Of a DNA stretch of 20,144 nt, positions 14,528 to 20,144 are shown one piece after another (position 1 is the first letter of the stretch; each line of letters opens with the position of its first letter). Source of the DNA: Rhodocyclaceae bacterium UBA1310 (GTDB lineage Bacteria; Pseudomonadota; Gammaproteobacteria; Burkholderiales; Rhodocyclaceae). The position numbers and the translations under genes are program-made. A model generated the notes under the pieces. That model was not told the DNA's origin. It worked only from the letters and a program-made list of their open reading frames with translations, and ran no database searches. The DNA lies in assembly GCA_002307175.1 (NCBI GenBank), contig DBTS01000066.1, forward strand, positions 1-20,144, in the 5' to 3' direction.

Positions 14528-15050
14528 ATGTTTACCCTTGCGGAGTTCGAGCAGTTGCTGGATGCGCAAGACGATACTGTGTTGGAGACGTGCCCGTATT
14601 ACGTGACTTGCCCGCAATACGCTTTCACCACTCCGGATGCTGAAGAGTTCATCCGTATCACACGTGCGCCCAGGTCGGTGGTGGCAATAGCTTGCGCTTC
14701 TGCCTGGAAGGCGAGTTTCTGGATGATTGGCGCGATAGGGAATCCTGTCTGCTTGATTATTTGATGGGGGCCGGTTTCGATCCGATCGACGCCGTGCCTT
14801 TGATAAGCTTGTCGTGGCCCATTGCAGTGGCCTTGTTGTACCGCCCACGCTGTCGCTTGCGACGGGCAAAGCGTTTGTTGGTGCGTTGCTGATGCATTCC
14901 TTGCGCACGGAGCTTATCGTGTCTGTGGTGGCTGAGTATGCTGACGAATACGTACCTTTGATTGGTAAAGCACTGCGTGAAAAATTTCCTCACGCCCGGT
15001 TTTTACCCTTTGGGCGGCTCCGCCATTCCGTGAAACAGCGTACGATGCTT
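14528..15050 (+). pseudogene. Probable gene disrupted by two frameshifts
   Basis: The ATG at 14528 follows an excellent ribosome-binding site (CGGAGGA, core 14519-14523). Three coding-like segments in three successive frames join end to end: frame A from MFTLAEFEQLLDAQDDTVLE through EEFIRITRAP (14528 to about 14670); frame B GGGNSLRFCLEGEFLDDWRD through GAGFDPIDA (about 14672-14795); frame C AFDKLVVAHCSGLVVPP through EKFPHARFLPFG (about 14796-15020). Each switch is a -1 step, as if one base were lost near 14670-14690 and another near 14793-14800. Codon third positions look coding in each segment. I do not recognise the ~160-residue product. Alternatives are sequencing errors, or that frame C is a chance open frame; frame C stays open without a stop into the next gene. 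Confidence 0.5.
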
Positions 15051-15131
15051 CTCTGCCTCGGGAATGCAGACCTATCCAGGCTCTTTTGTCTGCAGGACAA
15101 TAATTCGAAAATACTTTGCAAAGGGAAGCAG

Positions 15132-15644
15132 ATGACGCGAATCAGGATATGGGTGGCCGTATGCGCTCTGTTGGTGGCGGGTGAGGCAATGGCTGAGCCA
15201 GCCAGTGAGGCTTCTGTCAGGCAGCTCCTGGAAGTGACGCAGGCCCACAAGCTGGTCGATAACATGAAGAGCCAGATGGGGGGCGTTTTTAATCGATCCT
15301 ACGAAATGGCTGCGGGGAAAAAGACGCCAACCCCGGCGCAGCAGGCGGCAATCGACAAGATGAAATCGAGGATGCAGACGCTGCTATCTGCCAGCCTGGA
15401 TTGGGACAAGCTTGAACCGATCTACATTCGCGTGTACCGCGAGACCTTCACGCAGGAAGAAATCCAGGGCATGGTGGAATTCTACAAAACGCCCGCCGGG
15501 CAGGCCGTGATCACCAAAATGCCAACCGTGATGCTGAAGACCTCCAGTGAAATGCAGGCTTCAGTCAAGGATATGTACCCCGAGATGCAGAAAATACAGG
15601 CTGATTTCGAGGCAGAATTCAAGGCAGCAGCGTCTGCCAAGTGA
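15132..15644 (+). CDS. DUF2059 family periplasmic protein
   Basis: A 170-residue exported protein. The ATG at 15132 has AAGGGAAG upstream, and it opens a signal peptide (MTRIRIWVAVCALLVAGEAMA, cleavage after residue 21). The same frame is open far upstream, but that part lacks a start with a good ribosome-binding site. The mature protein is helical; residues about 90-145 carry the DUF2059 signature: WDKLEPIYIRVYRETFTQEE, IQGMVEFYKTPAGQAVI and KMPTVM. The function of the family is not established; members are small helical proteins of the periplasm. It is preceded by the frameshifted gene, and a shared transcript is possible. Confidence 0.92.
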   Translation: MTRIRIWVAVCALLVAGEAMAEPASEASVRQLLEVTQAHKLVDNMKSQMGGVFNRSYEMAAGKKTPTPAQQAAIDKMKSRMQTLLSASLDWDKLEPIYIRVYRETFTQEEIQGMVEFYKTPAGQAVITKMPTVMLKTSSEMQASVKDMYPEMQKIQADFEAEFKAAASAK

Positions 15645-15823
15645 GCTTGATGGCGTAGTCGTGTGGAGCGACGCAGCTTGTACCTTGGGCACTTTTTTCA
15701 GGAGCATGCATGCGCCCAGGCTGGAATCCCGTTAAGTTATACGCTGCCTTTTGCGCATTGCTCATTCGTGATCAAGGTGCAAAGTCTTGAGGGGGCATAA
15801 CCGGCCTGCGGGAAAGCAGCGTG

Positions 15824-16102
15824 ATGATGATGCAGGAACCCCCGTTGCAATGCGATGAAGAGAGTGGAGGTATCGTCGGTTGGGAGAAGGATGCTTACGA
15901 CCCCTCATACACTGCGGCATTTCTGCCCAATCTGGCGGATGCCGTGATTTACGACAAACACTTTCCTGATCATCCTCTGAGCAGGGTGCGTGGCTATCTG
16001 GATGAGATCGCTCGCGAACTTGCGGTAGCCGATCGCATTCGCAATCTGCCACCATTTGTGTATCAGCCGCCGCGCACGCAGCACTGGTGGAAACCGTGGT
16101 AG
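15824..16102 (+). CDS. Small hypothetical protein
   Basis: A 92-residue soluble protein of unrecognised family. The start is ambiguous: GTG 15821 and ATGs at 15824, 15827 and 15830 are in frame, with GGGA at 15810-15813; I use 15824. The N-terminus is acidic and proline-containing (MQEPPLQCDEESGGIVGWEK), the centre looks helical (AFLPNLADAVIYDKHFPDHP, RGYLDEIARELAVADRIRNL), and the C-terminus is aromatic and basic (FVYQPPRTQHWWKPW). The stop TAG is at 16100-16102, only 4 bp from the stop of the convergent CorC-like gene, leaving no room for a terminator between them. Confidence 0.6.
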   Translation: MMMQEPPLQCDEESGGIVGWEKDAYDPSYTAAFLPNLADAVIYDKHFPDHPLSRVRGYLDEIARELAVADRIRNLPPFVYQPPRTQHWWKPW

Positions 16103-16106
16103 GTCG

Positions 16107-17429
16107 CTACTGAGCCTCGTCAGGCGAATTGGGATCTTCTGGTGTTGCTGTGGGGAAGGGGGTGGCCAGTACCTTGTCGATGCGCTTGTTGTCCATGTCC
16201 ACAATTTCGAGTCGCCAGTTTTCCCAATCCGTGTGGTCGCCGGTGAGCGGTACGCGGCCGAGCAGCAGCATAAGCATGCCGCTGAGGGTATGGTATCGGC
16301 CCTTGTCTTCTTCGGGCACTTCCTTGAGATTGAGGCGATCCTTCATCTCGGGAATGGGGATGGCCCCGTCGAGTAACCAGGACCCGTCCTCACGTTGCAC
16401 CGCCCAGGCATCGTCGGCGTTGCGGGGGGTAAATTCCCCGGTGACGGCCTCGAGCAGATCCTGCAGCGTGACAATCCCTTCCACGTCGCCATATTCGTTG
16501 ATCACAAAAGCCATCTGCCGGTTGTTGGCGCGGAACTGTTCCAGCAGCTCCATGCCAGTCAGTGTTTCCGGCACGTAGATGCTCGGCTGCAGATTGGTGG
16601 TGAAGTCGGGCATCTGTCCGCGTGCCACGTACGCCAGTGCCTGTTTGGCGTGGATCACGCCGAGCACTTTTTCGAAGCCTCCATCACACACAGGGAAGCG
16701 CGAATGTTCGGAATCGATCAGATGGGCAAGATTTACATCCGGTGTTTTGCGGATATCGAGATACACCACATCTGCACGCGGAATCATCAATGAGCGTAGC
16801 TGGCGATCATCCAGTCGGAATACGTTGCGCACCATCTCGTGCTGATGCTGTTCTATCACGCCGGATTCACTGCCTTCTTCGAGCATGGCGTGGATTTCTT
16901 CCTCGGTGACACCGGATGCAGCGTTTTGCCGGACGCCCATGGCTCGCAGCAGCGTATTCGTGGAAACCGTCAGCAGTGCCACGAAGGGGCGCGAGAAAGC
17001 TGCCAGTGCCAGCATCGGGCGAGCCACGATGCGGGCAATCGGTTCCGGGCTGATTTGCCCAAGGCGCTTGGGTACGAGCTCGCCGATCACGATGGAAATG
17101 TAGGTCACCACAACCACGACCAGTACTGTGGCGAAAATGCTGGCGCCTGCCGCAGCCACACCAAGCGACTGCAACCACGCGGAAAGCGGCCCGGCAAACG
17201 CGGCTTCTCCGACGATGCCGTTGAGCAACCCGATAGAGGTGATGCCGATCTGAATGGTGGAGAGAAAACGCGTTGGGTCTTCGCCCAGTTTGAGTGCCAC
17301 TGCTGCGGCACCGTCTCCTTTGGCAGCAAGCTTCATGAGGCGGCTCTTGCGTGCGGTCACCAAGGCTATTTCGGCCATGGCAAAGAGCCCGTTTATGATG
17401 ATAAGCCCGATCAGCAGCAGGTATTCCAC
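16107..17429 (-). CDS. CorC/HlyC-family membrane protein (CNNM/DUF21 plus CBS pair)
   Basis: A 440-residue inner-membrane protein. The GTG at 17429 has AGGAG 8 bases upstream. Domains in order: DUF21/CNNM transmembrane domain (about 1-195, with three or four membrane segments and the hallmark GELVPKRLG at 116-124); a tandem CBS pair (about 215-335, including MIPRADVVYLD at 215-225 and MAFVINEYGDVEGIVTLQDL at 307-326); and a C-terminal CorC_HlyC transporter-associated domain (about 345-425, WLLDGAIPIPEM). This is the full-length architecture of proteins such as E. coli YtfL and related CNNM-type Mg2+/Co2+ efflux or haemolysin-like proteins. CBS domains usually bind Mg-ATP. A role in divalent cation export or homeostasis is inferred from the family. 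It is a single gene, convergent with 15824-16102. Confidence 0.95.
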   Translation of the reverse strand: MEYLLLIGLIIINGLFAMAEIALVTARKSRLMKLAAKGDGAAAVALKLGEDPTRFLSTIQIGITSIGLLNGIVGEAAFAGPLSAWLQSLGVAAAGASIFATVLVVVVVTYISIVIGELVPKRLGQISPEPIARIVARPMLALAAFSRPFVALLTVSTNTLLRAMGVRQNAASGVTEEEIHAMLEEGSESGVIEQHQHEMVRNVFRLDDRQLRSLMIPRADVVYLDIRKTPDVNLAHLIDSEHSRFPVCDGGFEKVLGVIHAKQALAYVARGQMPDFTTNLQPSIYVPETLTGMELLEQFRANNRQMAFVINEYGDVEGIVTLQDLLEAVTGEFTPRNADDAWAVQREDGSWLLDGAIPIPEMKDRLNLKEVPEEDKGRYHTLSGMLMLLLGRVPLTGDHTDWENWRLEIVDMDNKRIDKVLATPFPTATPEDPNSPDEAQ

Positions 17430-17718
17430 TGCGTAACTCCTGCTACTGGGGTTGCTTTGATGTAAATGTCAAGCGGGCGGGGCAGGGGCTGCGTTATACA
17501 TGCCCCGGTGCGACCTGGAATAGGGTTAAGGGCGGGAGCGGGGGTTGAACTGTCCATCAAGAGTATCGGCTGGCCCGGAGTGCTGAAGACGGATTTTTAT
17601 CGTAGAAGCTGAGCAGAGGCGTGTCAATTGTTACGACTTCCAGGCGAAATTTTCTGCCGCGTAGTTTACGTCGAAATTCGGTAGGGCATTGCCGGACTGA
17701 AAAGCGCAAAATCACGTG

Positions 17719-17741
17719 CCGTGCGGGGCGTTCCCGCACGG
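17719..17741. other. Perfect 9-bp hairpin in intergenic DNA
   Basis: CCGTGCGGG - GCGTT - CCCGCACGG. There is no strong T-tract on either side (plus: ACTTCGAAAAATT; minus: CACGTGATTTTG), so it is not a standard terminator for a known gene. It could belong to a short transcript or be a protein-binding dyad. Confidence 0.5.
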
Positions 17742-18118
17742 ACTTCGAAAAATTGTTGGTGCTTGATGCGCCTTTTTTTTCAAATGTATGTTTTTAAAAC
17801 GCAAAATAACTCACAAGAGTGTGCCAGATTGCATTGACCTACCCGTTACCGGCACGACAGACTGTGCCTGCATGCCAGCAGGGGTTGTCGTTCGTGCGTT
17901 TGAGCCCGGTGATTTCCGGTTTGGTGTTTGTGTTCAGAGGGCCAGAGAAGTCACTGTTTAATGGGGGAGTGTCTGCGTCTGGTACATGCTTTTTCTTTCC
18001 GTTTTCCTGTGAGGTGGGAGAGGCGCAGACGCTGTGGGGATTGCCAGCGGAGTTGCATGAAATCCTCGGGCGTGGCAGGCTGCCGTCGAAATGCCCGTAG
18101 AAATATTTGCCGGCGCGT

Positions 18119-18142
18119 GGGAATGGGGTGTGGGGTGTGGGG
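18119..18142 (+). promoter_or_regulatory. Putative G-quadruplex motif
   Basis: GGG-AAT-GGGG-TGT-GGGG-TGT-GGGG on the plus strand: four G-runs with uniform 3-base loops, which fits a stable intramolecular quadruplex. It ends 96 bp before the start of the 18239 gene, so it may lie in that gene's promoter or leader. Confidence 0.6.
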
Positions 18143-18238
18143 TTTGCTGATCGGTATTGGAAGGGTTTTGCGTGCCAATCTGGAGGGTTCAGAATGGCAA
18201 GGCAGCTTGCACCATCAGGTTTTGTTGGAGGAGGTGGA

Positions 18239-18547
18239 ATGACCAAGGAATTTTTGGCATTTGCGGTGAAGCGTGAAGATGATGGTGTGCGCTTTGGCCG
18301 CATTGAGGGTGATGAACGCTATGGCGTTTTCCTGCCGGCTGATTATCTGGCAGATCTGAATCAGGCGGTGCAGGCCGTGGAGCGACGTATCGAACAAGCT
18401 TCGCAAGGAGCGGTTCCTGACGCGGTTCGGAATCTTGTTGGCATCCTTGATCGTCTGCTTACCGCCCACGCCACCGTCAGTTACCAGAGCCTGATGTCTG
18501 CTGCCATTCCCGCAGGAGAAGACGCTCAGGAAAGCAGGATGCTGTAG
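18239..18547 (+). CDS. Small hypothetical protein
   Basis: A 102-residue soluble protein of unrecognised family. The ATG at 18239 has GGAGGAGG directly upstream (core spacing about 6), preferred over ATG 18194, which would add 15 low-complexity residues. The N-terminal part is beta-like and charged (MTKEFLAFAVKREDDGVRFG, GDERYGVFLPADYL); residues 33-75 form a long predicted helix (ADLNQAVQAVERRIEQASQ, DAVRNLVGILDRLLTAHA). The opposite strand is also open (18215-18835), but this frame has the better ribosome-binding site. A G-quadruplex motif lies upstream. Confidence 0.65.
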   Translation: MTKEFLAFAVKREDDGVRFGRIEGDERYGVFLPADYLADLNQAVQAVERRIEQASQGAVPDAVRNLVGILDRLLTAHATVSYQSLMSAAIPAGEDAQESRML

Positions 18548-19276
18548 TTCAGGGACAGAAGACGCAACGAGCGCGCCGTAATGGTTTTGATCCCGGTTAG
18601 CCCCTGCGATACCGGTTTTTGCCGAGAGTAATGCATTTTGGATTTCGTCGGAGTTGGCCCAAGCGTCTACGCCGGATAATTTTTTGACATACAGAATGCT
18701 GGGCTGGTTGTTGCTTGGCTCTGACTCACTGACAATTTTGTCCAGATCTTGTGCCCTGGCACAGCTGTCCTTCATCGTGCTGATAACCCTGTGTGCTGGT
18801 ACTGCATGCTGCGAGCTGCACCTGGGTGACTGCACCTGCGATGTAGTCTGTTTTTTTTCATTCTCCTCGTGCTGCCGAAAAACCAGGGTTCAGAAGCCTG
18901 TTGTCGGCTCTCTGTCTCACCCCAGACTCTGGTGGGTAAATAGGTTTGGCCGTGCGCGATTCATGGAATGCGTCAGAATATGTCGATCAACTGCTTATGT
19001 TGTGTTTTTGAGTTGAGAAATGTCTGATTGGTGACTGGATCGAAAAGAGGTGCAGATCAGTTTGAGTCTGAATGTATTGGTATGTTTTTCTGTTTATGGA
19101 ATTTTATTTACTTCTATGGCATTTTTTTTGTTTTGTTTGACTCGTTTGTGTGGCACTAAAACCTTTCATCTGCGTGTTGCGGTCGTAAATCGAATTTACT
19201 GCCAAAACGTTTGTCCACTTGAATCGGAGGTGCTGGCGGTGTCAGAATGCCCCCTGTTGCAAGTGGAGGGCCGTCA
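18548..19276. other. Intergenic region (729 bp), AT-rich in its right half
   Basis: No gene can be supported. The segment 19020-19200 is markedly AT-rich with T-runs (for example T8 at 18851-18858 and another run near 19123-19131) and probably contains the promoter of the histidine phosphatase gene, though no convincing -35/-10 pair was assigned. A 9-bp direct repeat CTGCACCTG occurs at 18816-18824 and 18830-18838. Confidence 0.5.
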
Positions 19277-19906
19277 ATGCTGCGTTTGTGTTTGATTCGT
19301 CACGGCGAGACCGACTGGAATGTGGAAGCCAGACTGCAAGGGTCGACGGATATTCCCCTGAACGCACACGGTATCCGTCAGGCCTACGCGACGGCAGAGG
19401 TTTTGTCAGACGACCGCTTCGACGCTATCTACAGTTCTGACCTGCTGCGTGCCACCATGACCGCCAGCGTGATCGCTGAAGCGCAGCACCAGCCCTTATT
19501 GCTTGAACCGCGTCTGCGTGAGCGCGATCTGGGTTTGCTGCAGGGTTTGGCTCCGGCTGATGCGATGGAACAATTTCCCGAGGTGTACGGTCGCCTGAAG
19601 GCCAAGATTCCCGATTACGAACCGCCCAAAGGGGAAAGCGTGACGGCGCTTGCTGCACGGGTTTCCGGTGCGCTGACCAGTATCGCCGCGAAGCATCAGG
19701 GGCAGACGGTGCTGGCAGTGACGCACGGTGGCGTGCTCGATATTGTCTATCGGCTCGTAATGGACATTGATTTCGATGAGGTTCGCACCTGGTTGCTGCG
19801 CAACAGTGCCTGCAACTGGCTGGCTCATGATGGTGGCAGCTGGCGCATTCTAGCCTGGGATGAGCATGAGCATCTGCACAGGGCGAATGACGAGCGCGGC
19901 GCCTGA
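19277..19906 (+). CDS. Histidine phosphatase family protein (phosphoglycerate mutase-like)
   Basis: A 209-residue cytoplasmic enzyme. The ATG at 19277 has GGAGGG (19265-19270) 6 bases upstream. Catalytic features of the histidine phosphatase (branch 1) family: LIRHGETDWN with R8 and the phosphorylated H9; SSDLLRA with R58; RERDLG with E82 as general acid; and VTHGG with H150. The overall length and the LQGSTDIPLN turn fit the GpmB/CobC-like phosphatases rather than a glycolytic mutase. The physiological substrate cannot be read from the sequence; a small phosphorylated metabolite is likely. It is a single gene; the next frame (minus, ending 19928) is convergent 21 bp away. Confidence 0.93.
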   Translation: MLRLCLIRHGETDWNVEARLQGSTDIPLNAHGIRQAYATAEVLSDDRFDAIYSSDLLRATMTASVIAEAQHQPLLLEPRLRERDLGLLQGLAPADAMEQFPEVYGRLKAKIPDYEPPKGESVTALAARVSGALTSIAAKHQGQTVLAVTHGGVLDIVYRLVMDIDFDEVRTWLLRNSACNWLAHDGGSWRILAWDEHEHLHRANDERGA

Positions 19907-19927
19907 ATCAATGATAATGGAATTATT

Positions 19928-20144
19928 TTAGGGATGTTGTTGTCGTAGCCACGCAGGCTTGCGGATCGATGCCTGCATCAGCAGTTTAGTCTGTTTTAGC
20001 GCCTTGCGCATGCTGGCAGAAGTGATGCCCTGCGTGTGGGATTCTGCACTTTCACCCGCGCCTTTAGAAGCTGTTCCTGATCTTACTGCGAAGGCGTGAT
20101 CGGGCAGGATGCGCTGCTCGAAATCCTCATTTATCAAACATAAA
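19928..20144 (-). CDS. Possible C-terminal end of a gene running off the window
   Basis: On the minus strand the frame is open from the window edge to a TAA at 19928, about 72 residues, containing FEQRILPDHAFAVRSGTASK and a basic, helical C-terminus (SMRKALKQTKLLMQASIRKP). A TTG at 20137 could be a start, but the open frame continues to the edge, so a longer upstream gene is equally possible. No family is recognised, and it could also be a chance frame. Confidence 0.3.
   Translation of the reverse strand, partial: LCLINEDFEQRILPDHAFAVRSGTASKGAGESAESHTQGITSASMRKALKQTKLLMQASIRKPAWLRQQHP

Larger units (their letters stand above)
17430..18238. other. Long intergenic region (809 bp) with a strong hairpin and a G-quadruplex motif
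   Basis: There is no supported gene; the open frames on both strands (17819-18100 plus, 17839-18303 minus) lack ribosome-binding sites and family resemblance. It holds an interrupted repeat GGGGCA (17479-17484)/TGCCCC (17501-17506), a perfect 9-bp hairpin (17719-17741), and a G-quadruplex motif (18119-18142). Confidence 0.55.

Noticed and set aside
14510..14908. 132-residue minus-strand frame upstream of mqsA as a candidate toxin
   Set aside because: It is antisense to the coding-like segments of the frameshifted gene, has no MqsR resemblance, and lies over 300 bp from mqsA.
17839..18303. 154-residue minus-strand frame
   Set aside because: Proline/serine-rich with no ribosome-binding site; typical of an antisense chance frame.
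18215..18835. 206-residue minus-strand frame opposite the 18239 gene
   Set aside because: Its right part reads somewhat like protein (DAWANSDEIQNALLSAKTG), but there is no good ribosome-binding site, no family match, and the left half is antisense to a better gene.
18811..18858. Terminator formed by GGTG-ACTG-CACC followed by T8
   Set aside because: The stem is only 4 bp and lies about 15 bases from the T-run.
1..20144. CRISPR array, tRNA or rRNA genes
   Set aside because: No regularly spaced repeats and no recognisable tRNA or rRNA sequence on either strand.

Overview
The window is a chromosomal stretch of a Gram-negative proteobacterium. Evidence for this is the many Sec signal peptides, a lipobox-anchored pectate lyase, a DUF2059 protein, a CorC/HlyC-type membrane protein and an MqsA-type antitoxin. 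Base composition is moderately GC-rich, and codon third positions in the clear genes favour G/C. A polysaccharide-degrading beta- or gammaproteobacterium is the best guess; the sequence alone does not settle the genus. There are no rRNA or tRNA genes, no CRISPR array, no phage genes and no intact insertion sequence.

Layout. 1-1036 is a long non-coding stretch with several short repeats, including a facing pair of REP-like 31-bp elements. 1037-2830 (+) encodes a lipoprotein pectate lyase (PL1) with a long serine-rich linker and a clear terminator. 2919-4938 (-) is a two-gene overlapping operon of exported proteins: one with a discoidin-like C-terminal domain, one with an EF-hand/dockerin-like loop. 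5115-6077 (-) is a second two-gene operon: a secreted SH3-like protein and a two-helix membrane protein. 6211-6561 (+) is a small membrane protein and 6957-8288 (-) a polytopic putative transporter. 8516-11350 (+) is a co-directional cluster of four genes that I mostly do not recognise: a leucine-rich repeat protein, a small DUF4279-like protein, a protein with a C-terminal helical hairpin, and an unknown. 11710-12474 (-) is an orphan periplasmic solute-binding protein, 12840-13358 (-) an SRPBCC/START-like protein, and 13783-14190 (-) a solitary MqsA antitoxin without MqsR. 14528-~15050 (+) looks like a gene broken by two frameshifts. It is followed by a DUF2059 protein (15132-15644), a small hypothetical (15824-16102), a CorC/HlyC-family protein (16107-17429, -), a small hypothetical (18239-18547) preceded by a G-quadruplex motif, and a histidine phosphatase (19277-19906). 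The right edge may hold the C-terminal end of a minus-strand gene.

How it fits together. There is no single pathway. The left third is devoted to exported or surface proteins; the pectate lyase suggests growth on plant pectin. The rest is a mix of housekeeping-type single genes and lineage-specific hypotheticals separated by unusually long, repeat-containing intergenic spaces. At least three dispersed intergenic repeat families recur inside the window. The most unusual items are those repeats, the four-gene LRR cluster, the frameshifted gene and the solitary antitoxin.
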